A stretch of 38,546 nucleotides of DNA from Magnetococcales bacterium (GCA_015229005.1 JADGCL010000027.1:1-38546); one strand, 5' to 3'. Counted from the stretch's first letter, positions 23,721-32,474 are shown. The notes: generated by a model from the sequence alone, not told the origin. Numbers and translations are program-made.

Positions 23721-24137
23721 TCAGGCGACCTTCGCGGCAAAGCCGAAATGGGTCCGTTGCTCATCCCACCGCGCCGGAAAGGCATTGGCGAGGACGGTCA
23801 TGGTCATCTTTTCAGGCTGGCGGCCATCGAGAATGGCTTCTACGATATCCGGCGCCAGAAGAGTCATGCGCAGCAAGCGCGCCATGTAGGAGGGGTCGAT
23901 CTTTTCGGCGTCGGCCAAGTCTCTCATCGAGGCCGCATCACCGCTCTCCAACGCCTTGCGCCACCGAAACCCCCGGGCCAAGGCCTGAATGAGGGCATCG
24001 CTGTAGGCCGCCGTGGGCAACCCGAGATCGTTCGCCCCCTCCGGTATAATGATGCGCCTCCGACCGCCCTGCCGCCGCAAGCTCACGGGAATGCGAACGA
24101 TGATCGTCTGGCCATCCTCTGTCAATTGGGCGTTCAT
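23721..24137 (-). CDS. KorB/ParB-like HTH protein of the recombinase module
   Basis: 138 aa from the ATG at 24137 with GGAGAGG about 8 nt upstream; a GTG at 24146 overlapping the recombinase stop is the alternative. RIPVSLRRQGGRRRIIIPEG near the start is basic. The second half, LADAEKIDPSYMARLLRMTL and APDIVEAILDGRQPEKMT, is a KorB/ParB-type helix-turn-helix. Proteins of this kind regularly follow DUF2924 and the serine recombinase in alphaproteobacterial integrated elements. It probably binds DNA, perhaps at the palindromes just downstream of the gene. Confidence 0.7.
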   Translation of the reverse strand: MNAQLTEDGQTIIVRIPVSLRRQGGRRRIIIPEGANDLGLPTAAYSDALIQALARGFRWRKALESGDAASMRDLADAEKIDPSYMARLLRMTLLAPDIVEAILDGRQPEKMTMTVLANAFPARWDEQRTHFGFAAKVA

Positions 24138-24142
24138 GGCGC

Positions 24143-25492
24143 TCACCTCTCCTCCCTGTTGTCTTCTTCGGTTCCAATCTCAGCGGCCAGAAGATTGAGC
24201 CCGGAGACCCGAAGATGCACCTCCACCTCATCCGTATGAACGACGGCCCTCCTGACCAGAAGGTGCAACAGGCGGGCTTGTTCCCCTGGGAAGAGATCGT
24301 CCCAAACGGTCTCGAGGCGGTGGAGGGCCCCGACCAGGTCCCGCTCTTCGAAAGGTTCCTCAGTTTTTTGGGCTTCCTTCCAGACCCTGGCGGTCATCTC
24401 CGGGGATCCCACCATGGACTGAACCTGCCTCAGGACCAGTTTCTCGATATCCCCGGCGGCCATACCACCGATGGGGCAATCCCGATAGCTGTTCTTGGAG
24501 GCGTTCATGCAAACGTAATAACGGTAGAGTGTCCCCTGCTTGCGGGTGTGGCTGGGCCGCATGGCGCGCCCGCAGTGGCCGCAGTGAATGAGGCCTTTGA
24601 GGGGCGCTGGGGTCTGGGCGCGGGTTGCGTTTGCCCGGGTGTGCCGATTCCCCGCCAGAATCGAATGGACCCGATCCCACAGTGGCTTGTCGATGATGGC
24701 CTCGTGTTCCCCGGGGTAAATTTCTCCCTGGAAGACCACCTCGCCCAGGTAGGTGCGGTTGTTGAGGATCTTGTACAGTGTGCCCTTGTCCAGAGGACGA
24801 CCGGGGCTAAGCGCCCCGTCGGCGGCGGTGGAGGATTTGGAGCGGATGCCGTGCTCCGCCAGTTCCCTGACCAGAAGGGTGGCAGACCCAACCTCCAGAA
24901 ACCGCCGGAAAACGTGGCGCACCTGCTCCGCCTCTTGATCATTGACCACCAACCGCCTCTCCCGGGCGTCATAGCCCAGAGGTGCGCGTCCCCCCATCCA
25001 GATGCCCTTCCTTCGGGAGGCCGCGTACTTGTCGCGTATCCTCTCCGCCGTAATTTCCCGTTCGTACTGGGCAAACGAGAGCAGGACATTCAGCGTCAGC
25101 CTCCCCATGGAGGAGGTGGTATTGAACGACTGGGTAACGCTGACAAATGTTACCCCGTGCCGGTCGAAGATTTCCACCAGCTTGGCGAAGTCCATCAATG
25201 ACCTGGAAAGGCGGTCGATCTTGTAAGTCACCAGGCAGTTGATCCGACCGGACTCGATGTGTTCCAAGAGCCTTTTCAGTGCCGGGCGTTCCAGGTTTCC
25301 ACCGGAAAATCCCGGATCATCGTAACGATCTGGAACCAGAACCCACCCCTCCTGTTTTTGGCTGGCAACAAACGCCTCGCAGGCCTCCCTCTGGGCGTCC
25401 ATGGAGTTGAACTCCTGATCCAGCCCTTCCTCTGTTGATTTCCGGGTGTAGACCGCACAACGGATCATGAGGATCGGTTTCTTGTCCTTCAT
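24143..25492 (-). CDS. Large serine recombinase/integrase
   Basis: 449 aa. The catalytic Ser19 is in RCAVYTRKSTEEG, followed by the resolvase-domain segments LVTYKIDRLSRSLMDFAKLV and LNVLLSFAQYEREITAERIR. Then come a recombinase domain (LAEHGIRSKSS, YKILNNRTYLGEVVFQ), a zinc ribbon (HCGHCGRAM, CPIGGM) and a C-terminal coiled region. This is the organisation of phage and IME large serine integrases, which join attP and attB. It points to element integration; the att sites themselves are not recognisable. The ATG overlaps the DUF2924 stop (ATGA). Confidence 0.93.
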   Translation of the reverse strand: MKDKKPILMIRCAVYTRKSTEEGLDQEFNSMDAQREACEAFVASQKQEGWVLVPDRYDDPGFSGGNLERPALKRLLEHIESGRINCLVTYKIDRLSRSLMDFAKLVEIFDRHGVTFVSVTQSFNTTSSMGRLTLNVLLSFAQYEREITAERIRDKYAASRRKGIWMGGRAPLGYDARERRLVVNDQEAEQVRHVFRRFLEVGSATLLVRELAEHGIRSKSSTAADGALSPGRPLDKGTLYKILNNRTYLGEVVFQGEIYPGEHEAIIDKPLWDRVHSILAGNRHTRANATRAQTPAPLKGLIHCGHCGRAMRPSHTRKQGTLYRYYVCMNASKNSYRDCPIGGMAAGDIEKLVLRQVQSMVGSPEMTARVWKEAQKTEEPFEERDLVGALHRLETVWDDLFPGEQARLLHLLVRRAVVHTDEVEVHLRVSGLNLLAAEIGTEEDNREER

Positions 25493-25935
25493 TTCCCGCC
25501 CCTTTTGGCTCGATTACCGTAGAAAAAGATCCGCCCGTTCCACTGGGTGCCGGTAATGGCCCGAGCCACCGACGACAGGCTTTTGAACCGGCGCCCCTGG
25601 TATTCGAATCCGTCCTCCATCACCGTCACGCAGTGCTCGACGCCTTTCCATTCTCGCAGCAGACGGGTTCCGGCCACGGGTTCATACCCAACGGATTTGG
25701 CGATCATGTTAGGGCTTTTATCTTCCTGGTTGGCAATGCTCTCCAGCCGCTTCAGGCAGGACGATGGCAGTCCGCCGTAGACCAGTTCCTGAAGGCGGTA
25801 GGTCAGTCTCCGCACCAGAAAGGTCTTGTTGTAGGGGGGCGGGTCGGTGTTGTTAACTTCCCGCCACATTCGTCTCAGCTCCTGGGTAGACATGCCTGGC
25901 AGGGCAGTCACCCGCTTGATCACATCGATGTTCAT
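25489..25935 (-). CDS. DUF2924 protein
   Basis: 148 aa from the ATG at 25935, which has GGAGAG seven nt upstream. The sequence (LPGMSTQELRRMWREVNNTD, YNKTFLVRRLTYRLQELVYG, AGTRLLREWKGVEHCVTVME, GFEYQGRRFKSLSSVARAIT) follows the DUF2924 pattern. Members sit next to serine recombinases in prophages and integrated elements of Alphaproteobacteria. The function is unknown; a DNA-binding partner of the recombinase is a reasonable guess. It overlaps the recombinase start by four bases. Confidence 0.88.
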   Translation of the reverse strand: MNIDVIKRVTALPGMSTQELRRMWREVNNTDPPPYNKTFLVRRLTYRLQELVYGGLPSSCLKRLESIANQEDKSPNMIAKSVGYEPVAGTRLLREWKGVEHCVTVMEDGFEYQGRRFKSLSSVARAITGTQWNGRIFFYGNRAKRGGK

Positions 25936-26135
25936 GGACTCTCTCCTTGGTGGCCTTTTGCGCACCCATGAACGCTCTTTACTGCCCGTTTATCCAGGAA
26001 AACATTCTCTTTTTTGTGGTGTGCCTGTTCGCGCTTGCGGGCGGCTCCACGCAGGATTCCTGCAGCAAGAATCCGGGCGACATCCCGCAACCGTTCGTCG
26101 TCACTCATGAGGTCAGGGTGGAGTGGGTTGACCAT
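25932..26135 (-). CDS. Small conserved protein of the DUF2924-recombinase module
   Basis: 67 aa from the ATG at 26135, with a purine-rich GAAAGGAAGG upstream. LMSDDERLRDVARILAAGIL is the recognisable stretch: small proteins with this D/E-rich helix regularly precede DUF2924 and the serine recombinase. The C-terminus is basic (RKREQAHHKKEN). Function unknown. It is the first gene of the leftward set, divergent from the LexA-like gene. Confidence 0.7.
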   Translation of the reverse strand: MVNPLHPDLMSDDERLRDVARILAAGILRGAARKREQAHHKKENVFLDKRAVKSVHGCAKGHQGESP

Positions 26136-26258
26136 GGTCGCCTTCCTTTCCCTTCTCTGGTAGTCGATTTTCTGGGGGCATTGCTTACCTACCGATGCCC
26201 AGGGAAAGCGTCGGGAAAAAATCGCTGTAGCCTTCCGATCCGGCTTCCGATACAATTT

Positions 26259-26282
26259 TTACCCTAATCTAGGTTAGGGTAA
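26259..26282. promoter_or_regulatory. Operator-like palindrome upstream of the LexA-like gene
   Basis: Perfect 9-bp inverted repeat TTACCCTAA-N6-TTAGGGTAA. The 6-bp centre contains CTAG, so the whole 24-mer is a palindrome except for one position pair. It ends 16 bp before the LexA-like ATG, with the ribosome binding site GAGGAGG in between. A TACAAT at 26251-26256 could be a -10 element with the operator covering the transcription start. The site is well placed for autorepression, and it lies in the divergent region facing the recombinase module. No second full copy was seen in the window. Confidence 0.75.
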
Positions 26283-26298
26283 TTCCGAGGAGGTGAAC

Positions 26299-26958
26299 AT
26301 GGTAGTGGCAGGCGATGGAAAACGCCGGGGCAAGAAGCCCGCAAAAGGGCTCAGCCCCATCCTGAGGAACACCCTTGGTGCCATCCGGGATTTTTCCCTC
26401 AGGGAGGGGATTTCACCGACCATGCAGGAGCTGGCTGACATTCTCGGAGTGAGCAGGCCAACGATTCATGAGCAGATCGGCAACCTGGAGCGCAAAGGGT
26501 ACGTGCGGCGGAAACCCCGAAGGGCCAGATCGCTGGAACTCGTGGACAACTCCATGAAGGTTGCGGAGCTGGTCTCGGTTCCTGTCGTCGGCACCGTGGC
26601 CGCCGGGGTACCAATCCTGGCTGAGGAAAATCGGATTGGGGAGATTCTGGTGGATTCCGGGGTCGCCAGGGGACGATGTTTCGCCTTGGTAGTCCAGGGC
26701 GACAGTATGGTTGATGCCAATATTCAAGACGGCGACTTGGTGATTGCCCGGCAGCAGCCGCTGGCAGAGAACGGTGACATCGTGGTTGCCATGCTGGCCG
26801 GCAACGCAACCGTCAAGCGTCTCTTTATTTCCGGTGAGCAGATCGCCTTGCGCCCGGCCAACGACAAGTATCAGCCAATCGAGGTAGCACCGGACGATGA
26901 TCTCCGGATCCTGGGAAAGGTGGTTGGGGTGCGATCCAAGACTACAGAACGGCTTTGA
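26299..26958 (+). CDS. LexA-like self-cleaving repressor
   Basis: 219 aa from the ATG at 26299 (GAGGAGG six nt upstream). The N-terminus is a winged helix-turn-helix of LexA type (GISPTMQELADILGVSRPT, NLERKGYVRRKPRRA). The C-terminus is an S24 peptidase domain: an Ala102-Gly103 cleavage site (VAAGVPILAEE), nucleophile Ser136 (GDSMVDA) and general base Lys173 (ATVKRL). All catalytic residues are present, so RecA-stimulated self-cleavage is expected. It is followed 27 bp later by the rest of a plus-strand operon ending in dinB. It may be the host LexA, a second LexA, or the repressor of the integrated element; the sequence cannot say. Confidence 0.88.
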   Translation: MVVAGDGKRRGKKPAKGLSPILRNTLGAIRDFSLREGISPTMQELADILGVSRPTIHEQIGNLERKGYVRRKPRRARSLELVDNSMKVAELVSVPVVGTVAAGVPILAEENRIGEILVDSGVARGRCFALVVQGDSMVDANIQDGDLVIARQQPLAENGDIVVAMLAGNATVKRLFISGEQIALRPANDKYQPIEVAPDDDLRILGKVVGVRSKTTERL

Positions 26959-26985
26959 CAGTGAGAGACAAAACAAGGGGTGACT

Positions 26986-28176
26986 ATGGCTACATTCAAT
27001 CCACGGCGTTTCGCTCGGCCAGAATGCCTGAAGGCGGTGACGCCTCATCGTCTGCTGGCGTTTCTCAATCATTTTCGGGAATATTTGGACGGAAGGATCC
27101 GGTTGCCGGAAAGGGCCGAAGATGGCATTCCATACTCCAAACTGGCCACCGTACTCATGAGCCCAGACGAGTCCGCCCCGGAGCGGATGGTGGACGCCCT
27201 CTACCTCATCCATGAGATGGCGGCCCCGGACAGCATGGAAATCTTGCTGAAGGCTGCCGGGACATTCGGGTTGGATTTGTCGATGGACGCAGATGCGAGC
27301 CCTGCCGACGTGGCTCTGCAGATTTGGCTTCTGGCTCCTGGGCTTTTGGAGCGCAAGCACGCCGAATCCCAGGTCTCCCGGCCCCGGTCATTCCGCTACT
27401 TCTGCGGCACGACTGGAAACGGAGCCGGTTTTTCTATTCCGACAACGACCATTGTCCGGGATCTTGAAATCGATCTGGACTCCTGGTTTGCTGAGCACAA
27501 GCGCGGTGTGGGCAGCAAGGTGTTCCTTTTCGATGACGGCGTTCGGCTCAGCATGATGATCCGTCACGGCATGCCGGTAAAACGAGAAGGAGCGATGAAG
27601 GACGGCCAATCCTCCAGCGTTTTCTATCGGCCCGAAAAACATGATGTCCTGGTCTACAGTCGGTCGATGGACGAGATCGGCATCCACACCGGAACCAAGG
27701 GCGAACGGGAACTCTACCTTCGGAAGATCGGGCAGTATTTTTTCGGTGATCCCGGCCATTTCCCTCGGGTAGAAAAGTACCGCCTGGATCCGCTACGCGA
27801 TGACGGGCAGGCTGCCCTGGTTTGCACGGATGTTCCCGGTTTGGAGAGGGTCACCCTGCTGGCCATTTCCAACGCTATCGGCGGGGACTACAAATTGGTG
27901 GAGACCAGCAAAGCCACCGATCTGTTCGCCGCCATGGAGATGGCCAACCGCCCCTTGATCCCCGCAGATGCCTGCCCGGTTCGGGCGGTGTTCGAGATCC
28001 AGGTGGCCGATAGCAAGACCGTTCGGAAGATTACCTTGTGCCCGCCCAACGTGGCCATCTACACCCGGGGAGAGGAGAGTCCCCTGGTTGAGGAGTGGCT
28101 GTTGAAACGAGGATTCATCATTTCCCCCCGGGGGTATTCCCATGCGCACGGCGATGCGGTTCTGGCGGGCCCTTGA
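26986..28176 (+). CDS. Uncharacterised protein 1 of the lexA-dinB operon
   Basis: 396 aa from the ATG at 26986 (AAGGGG upstream); a GTG at 26980 is an alternative. I recognise no family. Seen: RPRSFRYFCGTTGNGAGFSI, a central VGSKVFLFDDGVRLSMMIRH, a repeat-free body, and a C-terminal EEWLLKRGFIISPRG. No transmembrane segment or Walker motif. It overlaps the next gene by about 35 bp. Co-transcription with a LexA-like repressor and dinB suggests a DNA-damage role, but this is only context. Confidence 0.7.
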   Translation: MATFNPRRFARPECLKAVTPHRLLAFLNHFREYLDGRIRLPERAEDGIPYSKLATVLMSPDESAPERMVDALYLIHEMAAPDSMEILLKAAGTFGLDLSMDADASPADVALQIWLLAPGLLERKHAESQVSRPRSFRYFCGTTGNGAGFSIPTTTIVRDLEIDLDSWFAEHKRGVGSKVFLFDDGVRLSMMIRHGMPVKREGAMKDGQSSSVFYRPEKHDVLVYSRSMDEIGIHTGTKGERELYLRKIGQYFFGDPGHFPRVEKYRLDPLRDDGQAALVCTDVPGLERVTLLAISNAIGGDYKLVETSKATDLFAAMEMANRPLIPADACPVRAVFEIQVADSKTVRKITLCPPNVAIYTRGEESPLVEEWLLKRGFIISPRGYSHAHGDAVLAGP

Positions 28177-29233
28177 GGCCATCCCCGGACAGGCGGACGT
28201 CATCGGAGAGTGGCGGCTGGCGTTCGGGGAGGATTTCGATCTGGCTCGACGTTTCCTGCGCCCAACAGAGCGGCGGGCCAAGGTTTTTCGCTGCCCGAAG
28301 CCAGGAGGCCAGGGATGCCCCCGCCGGGTGGTGGTCCACGGAAAGGGCGATATCGTCGCAGTCTGTGCCAACGTCGAGCGGGACTGTGACAGTTTGGAAC
28401 TGGCGGAAGCGGACATTATCGTCCAGACCCTGGACCATCGGCGGCTCGGCTCCGCAGTGGCCGGTGCCCTGGGGATAAAACCGAATTTGGTCGTGATGGA
28501 AGGGCTTTCTTCCACCCTTCGGATCGGCGAGGACCGGTCACTTCCCGGAAAACGCTTCCCGCTCTTCTTCACCATCCCACAAGGCCCGGACGGATTCCGC
28601 AAGGCAGTTCTGAGTCTGGTGGCAACAGTAGGGGGCCCATTCGTGTTTTTGACCCCAACCGATCAGCGCGTGGAGAGGGATGCCGCCCACCTGCTGATCG
28701 AGTCAAAGGCTGCTCATTTGCCTCTGTCGGAGGTCCTTGGGATTGACGGCGCTGGCACATTGGCGGCAATGCAACCGCCTGCAGACCTGCTGGCCGAGTT
28801 CCGCGCCTCCGCCTCTCCCACGGCGCCGGAAAACACCGTCGCGGAGCGTTTTCCGACTCCATTCGACACCACCTGGGAGCGAATCCTCATGGAGTTCCAC
28901 GCTGACGAGGTCATGCTGGTCAAGTGCGGCTCCGTGGTCCGGCGGGTGGAGCCCGAGCAGATGGGCATGAAGAGCCGCAAGAGTGGCAGACCCACGTTGC
29001 AATGGACTCTGCTGCGAACCCTGGCCCTTACCGGAGGCACCATCCCGTTGCAGTCCCCCAAGGATCACGACCGGGTGAAAAAGCAGAAATCCGAACTGAG
29101 CAGCAAGCTCAAAGCCTATTTCCAATTGCCGGGTGAGCCCATTGTTTGGAAACTGGGAGAGTACGCCTGGGAGGCGGCATTTCGGATCAGGGCCGTAAAT
29201 CTCCGGGAATCGTCATTGGAGACATCCCCCTGA
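28142..29233 (+). CDS. Uncharacterised protein 2 of the lexA-dinB operon
   Basis: 363 aa from the ATG at 28142 (another ATG at 28154). It has a cluster of cysteines near residue 50 (FRCPKPGGQGCPRR then VCANVERDCDSL), a possible metal site, and a basic winged-helix-like C-terminus (TLQWTLLRTLALTGGTIPLQ, DHDRVKKQKSELSSKLKAYF). A DNA-binding role is therefore conceivable, but no family was recognised. Its stop shares a base with the dinB start (TGATG), indicating coupled translation. Confidence 0.7.
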   Translation: MRTAMRFWRALEAIPGQADVIGEWRLAFGEDFDLARRFLRPTERRAKVFRCPKPGGQGCPRRVVVHGKGDIVAVCANVERDCDSLELAEADIIVQTLDHRRLGSAVAGALGIKPNLVVMEGLSSTLRIGEDRSLPGKRFPLFFTIPQGPDGFRKAVLSLVATVGGPFVFLTPTDQRVERDAAHLLIESKAAHLPLSEVLGIDGAGTLAAMQPPADLLAEFRASASPTAPENTVAERFPTPFDTTWERILMEFHADEVMLVKCGSVVRRVEPEQMGMKSRKSGRPTLQWTLLRTLALTGGTIPLQSPKDHDRVKKQKSELSSKLKAYFQLPGEPIVWKLGEYAWEAAFRIRAVNLRESSLETSP

Positions 29234-30348
29234 TGGACGCCTCTCGAAAAATCATCCACGTCGACATGGATGCGTTCTACGCCTCTGTGGAACAACGGGA
29301 CAATCCAGAGCTCCGTGGCTGTCCACTGGTGGTGGGGGGGAGAAGCGCACGCAGTGTGGTGGCCGCCGCCAGTTACGAGGCCCGAAGATTTGGCGTCCGT
29401 TCCGCCATGGCCATGCAAAAGGCTTTGGCCCGATGCCCGAATCTGGTGGTTGTCGAGCCCAGAATGGGGGCCTACAAAGCCGTCTCTTTGCAGATCAGGG
29501 AAATCTTCCTGGAGTACACCGATCTGGTGGAGCCGCTCTCCCTTGACGAAGCCTTCCTGGACGTCACCCGCAACAAGAAGGGAATGGCGTCCGCCTCCAG
29601 GGTGGCTCAAGAGATTCGAGCCCGTATTCGGGAACGCACTGGCCTCACCGCCTCCGCCGGGGTCTCGATCAATAAGTTCCTGGCCAAGGTGGCCTCGGAT
29701 ATGAACAAACCGGATGGCTTCACCCTGGTTGCCCCAGAACAGGCCGATGCTTTTGTCGCCGCTTTGCCCATCGAAAAATTCTTTGGGGTCGGCAAGGTAA
29801 CCGCCGGGAAAATGCACGGTCTGGGAATCCGAACCGGGGCGGATCTTCTGAAATGGACGATGAAAGATCTGGAATCGGAGTTCGGCAAGGCGGGGCGCTC
29901 TTACTACCACATCGTCCGTAACGAAGACTCCCGCCCGGTCGATCCCAACCGGGAGCGGTGGTCGATGGGCACGGAGGACACCTTCGAGCAGGATCTCCAC
30001 GACCGGGAAGAGATGCTGGCCTGTCTGGAAAGCATTGCCCACGAGGTGGTGCGAAGGATGGAGAGATGCCATTTCGCGGGCAAGACCCTCACGTTGAAAG
30101 TGAAATTTGCCGACTTCCGGCAGATCACCCGTAGTCGGACTGTGGATCGCCCCATTGTGGATGTGGATAATATCGTGGCGATGACACGGTTCCTGTTCGC
30201 GCCGGTGGAAATTCCACCGAAGGGGGTGCGTCTGTTGGGACTGACGGTCTCCAATCCCCGCGCCGTGCAATCACAGGGCTGGACGCAGCTCATCCTGCCA
30301 TTTTTCGAGTATAGGTTACCCTCATGGACATCCCCTACAACCGTTTGA
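29233..30348 (+). CDS. dinB: DNA polymerase IV (Y family)
   Basis: 371 aa from the ATG at 29233; longer upstream readings overlap the previous gene. Y-family motifs: HVDMDAFYASVEQ with metal-binding Asp, AAASYEARRFGVRSAM, LSLDEAFLDVT with the second catalytic acidic pair, SAGVSINKFLAKVASD, KFFGVGKVTAGKM (HhH) and a C-terminal little-finger domain (TLKVKFADFRQITRSRTV). It is full length and carries the catalytic residues. Translesion synthesis during SOS is the expected role, and the LexA-like gene at the head of the operon fits. The last codons overlap the YheU-family start by 25 bp. Confidence 0.93.
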   Translation: MDASRKIIHVDMDAFYASVEQRDNPELRGCPLVVGGRSARSVVAAASYEARRFGVRSAMAMQKALARCPNLVVVEPRMGAYKAVSLQIREIFLEYTDLVEPLSLDEAFLDVTRNKKGMASASRVAQEIRARIRERTGLTASAGVSINKFLAKVASDMNKPDGFTLVAPEQADAFVAALPIEKFFGVGKVTAGKMHGLGIRTGADLLKWTMKDLESEFGKAGRSYYHIVRNEDSRPVDPNRERWSMGTEDTFEQDLHDREEMLACLESIAHEVVRRMERCHFAGKTLTLKVKFADFRQITRSRTVDRPIVDVDNIVAMTRFLFAPVEIPPKGVRLLGLTVSNPRAVQSQGWTQLILPFFEYRLPSWTSPTTV

Positions 30349-30530
30349 GTCCCGAGGCACTCCGAGGCATTGTCGAGGAGTTCGTCAACCGTGAAGGAAC
30401 GGATTACGGGGCCGTGGAGGTTCCCCTGGAAACCAAGGTGGCCCAGGTCATGGACCAGATCCGCAAAGGGTTGGTGGTGATTCGTTACGACCCCGTGACG
30501 GGATCCTGCGGGTTGTTCCCCAAGGAGTGA
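30324..30530 (+). CDS. yheU: YheU/UPF0270 family protein
   Basis: 68 aa. MDIPYNRLSPEALRGIVEEF and NREGTDYGAVEVPLETKVAQ match the UPF0270 pattern (I-P-x3-L-x-P-E-x-L, REGTDYG). Function unknown in the family; a small helical protein. Its ATG lies 25 bp inside dinB, so it ends the operon. Linkage to dinB is unusual, since YheU genes are normally independent housekeeping genes. Confidence 0.85.
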   Translation: MDIPYNRLSPEALRGIVEEFVNREGTDYGAVEVPLETKVAQVMDQIRKGLVVIRYDPVTGSCGLFPKE

Positions 30531-30672
30531 CCCTCCCCGTGCGGCAAGGGCAGAGTGTTTCGAACCCGGTTTCCCTCGCTGCCTGGGTTCGACGCGAAGG
30601 GGAGTCGAACTTGGCCATTTTTTGACTCTGGGACAAATCCGCGTAACACGTTGAATTTCAATCGAATTCACC

Positions 30673-30713
30673 CAGTACACAGAGCTGTGTACTGATTTGG
30701 GGCCAGTACACAG
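30673..30713. promoter_or_regulatory. Palindrome plus third half-site (CAGTACACAG) in the yheU-tRNA gap
   Basis: In the 368-bp gap between yheU and the tRNA, CAGTACACAG-AG-CTGTGTACTG (30673-30694) is a perfect 10-bp inverted repeat, and CAGTACACAG recurs at 30704-30713. It could be an operator or a recombination site. The same gap holds a hairpin at 30561-30591 (CGAACCC/GGGTTCG) but no nearby T-run. No gene is visible in the gap. Confidence 0.55.
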
Positions 30714-30848
30714 GTTACAGAGAATAGGGCCGAAGAGAGAACAAAAGAGGCCGTTTCGGGGCCATGCCCTACCTCAAATGGCGGGGCGACCATTTTGGGC
30801 GTGACGCGCTATCTATTGAAATTATTGGGTATTCCACCCACAAATAAA

Positions 30849-30866
30849 GCCGCCCTTGGAGGCGGC
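30849..30866 (-). terminator. Rho-independent terminator after the tRNA
   Basis: On the minus strand, GCCGCC-TCCAAG-GGCGGC is followed by TTTATTT. It lies about 33 bp beyond the CCA end of the tRNA and is well placed to end that transcript, and possibly readthrough from uppP. Confidence 0.8.
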
Positions 30867-30898
30867 CTTTGGCTCTGAGAACTTCCGAAAAGCTTTAA

Positions 30899-30974
<76 letters not shown>

Positions 30975-31002
30975 CGAACCCCGGATTATGGTCCCCTTGT
31001 GC

Positions 31003-31812
31003 CTACAGGGCAAGGGTGAAAATGGCAACACCGAGGAGAAGCCGGTAAATCACGAATACCGTCAGGGTTTGTTTCTGCAACCAGCCCATGAGCCAGTCGA
31101 TCACCCAATAGGCCGAAACGCCGGATACCACCAGACCGATCGCCATGCCCCCCAGGCTCCCGGGAACCAGCTCGGGTCCTGTGACCAGTTTGATTGCATC
31201 CAACAAACCCGCCAATACTCCAACAGGAACGGCCATCAGGAACGAAAACCGGGCACACTCCGCTCGGGTAAACCCTGAAAACAGCCCTGCCGTCATCGTG
31301 ATCCCCGAGCGCGAGGTGCCTGGGATCAACGCCAGGGCCTGAGCCACCCCAAACAGCAACGCATCCTTCCAGGAAAAGCCCGTCAACGTCCGCTGGCGCT
31401 TTCCTCGCCGATCAGCAATGAAGAGAATCACCCCGAACAGAATGGCATTTACCGCAACCACCCGCGGATCGCGGGCAGAGTGTTCAACCAGGTCGTGAAA
31501 GGCAAGTCCCGCCAATCCAGCCGGAATCGTCGCCAAAATCAAATGCCACGCCATCCGGGCACCCGGGTCATCACCTATCCGCCGTCTGGCCAGGGCACGG
31601 AAAAAACCCGCCACGACCTCCTTGACATCCCGTCGCAGATAGACGACCACGGCCAGCATCGTCCCGGTATTGACCGCTATATCATAACTCAATCCCTGGT
31701 CCGGCCAGCCAAGCAGATACGGCACCAGAATCAAGTGGCCGGAAGAACTGATCGGCAAAAATTCGGTGACCGCCTGGATCACCGCCAACACCACGGCATG
31801 TACCCAATCCAT
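31003..31812 (-). CDS. uppP: Undecaprenyl-diphosphatase UppP/BacA
   Basis: 269 aa from the ATG at 31812, with GAAAGG about nine nt upstream; a TTG at 31836 is weaker. Membrane protein with several hydrophobic helices. The family motifs [13 protein letters not shown] and [13 protein letters not shown] are both present. It dephosphorylates undecaprenyl pyrophosphate to recycle the lipid carrier of peptidoglycan synthesis, and gives bacitracin tolerance. It is the last gene of the ccm run (CcmH ends 26 bp upstream) and is followed by the tRNA. Confidence 0.95.
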   Translation of the reverse strand: MDWVHAVVLAVIQAVTEFLPISSSGHLILVPYLLGWPDQGLSYDIAVNTGTMLAVVVYLRRDVKEVVAGFFRALARRRIGDDPGARMAWHLILATIPAGLAGLAFHDLVEHSARDPRVVAVNAILFGVILFIADRRGKRQRTLTGFSWKDALLFGVAQALALIPGTSRSGITMTAGLFSGFTRAECARFSFLMAVPVGVLAGLLDAIKLVTGPELVPGSLGGMAIGLVVSGVSAYWVIDWLMGWLQKQTLTVFVIYRLLLGVAIFTLAL

Positions 31813-31838
31813 CCACGACGACCTTTCTTCACTCAAAC

Positions 31839-32474
31839 CTACAAATCAATCCGGTTCAGTTCGCCCCGAATCCGATCTCTGAGGTCAACCGGCGGATCTC
31901 CAGCCGCAGCAGGACCCGCGGAAACATCCCTGACCCCATCCCCGGAGTTTCCCGCTCGCTGCCAACGGCCTATCGCCCACCAGAGAATCCCCCCTCCGAG
32001 CAGCAATCCAATGAAAGGGGCCAGCCAGAGGATCGCGTTGGCCCCGCGGGTCGTCGGCTCCAGGTAGATGTAGTCCCCATATCGCGAGAAAAAATACTCA
32101 CGGATCGCCGTCTCACTTTCGCCCGCAGTCACCTTGTCACGGATCAGCCCCAGCATATCCTTGGCCAGGGTTGAGTTGGACTCATAGACCGACTGGTTCT
32201 GGCAGACGGCACACCGGAGATCCTTGGCAATCCGCCGCACCACCTCCTCGGCGGGATCCTCCCGAAGTTCTCCGCTACTCAAGGGAGGGGCCGCTTCCCG
32301 GACCGATGAGGTGGCAGCAGTTGCTGCAACCGGCACCGGTGGGGAAGAAGGCACCCCCGGGGAAGGCGCCGTTCCTGCCGTCTCCGCAGAGGCAGGAGCG
32401 ACCACGGCAAACCCCTGTACCGAGCAGACAACCAACCACGCGAAGAATGCCATGACCAAACCGGGGCGGCTCAT
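31839..32474 (-). CDS. ccmH: Cytochrome c maturation protein CcmH
   Basis: 211 aa. The ATG at 32474 overlaps the ccmG stop (ATGA). An N-terminal hydrophobic segment acts as a signal or anchor. A long Pro/Ala/Ser linker is followed by the conserved DLRCAVCQNQSVYESNS, the LRCxVCQNQ thiol motif that reduces apocytochrome c. A C-terminal hydrophobic helix (AILWLAPFIGLLLGGGILWW) follows. The linker between signal and motif is longer than usual. No CcmI is encoded next to it. Confidence 0.93.
   Translation of the reverse strand: MSRPGLVMAFFAWLVVCSVQGFAVVAPASAETAGTAPSPGVPSSPPVPVAATAATSSVREAAPPLSSGELREDPAEEVVRRIAKDLRCAVCQNQSVYESNSTLAKDMLGLIRDKVTAGESETAIREYFFSRYGDYIYLEPTTRGANAILWLAPFIGLLLGGGILWWAIGRWQRAGNSGDGVRDVSAGPAAAGDPPVDLRDRIRGELNRIDL

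Noticed and set aside
23249-23785. Minus-strand open frames whose translations repeat PVKFHR
   Set aside because: The peptide is just the translation of the CCGGTGAAATTTCACCGG palindromes; no start signal or protein-like sequence between them.
30203-30219. Palindrome CGGTGGAAATTCCACCG inside dinB, similar to the 23-kb array motif
   Set aside because: The half-site has a different spacing of G and A, it is single, and it lies in conserved coding sequence; taken as chance.
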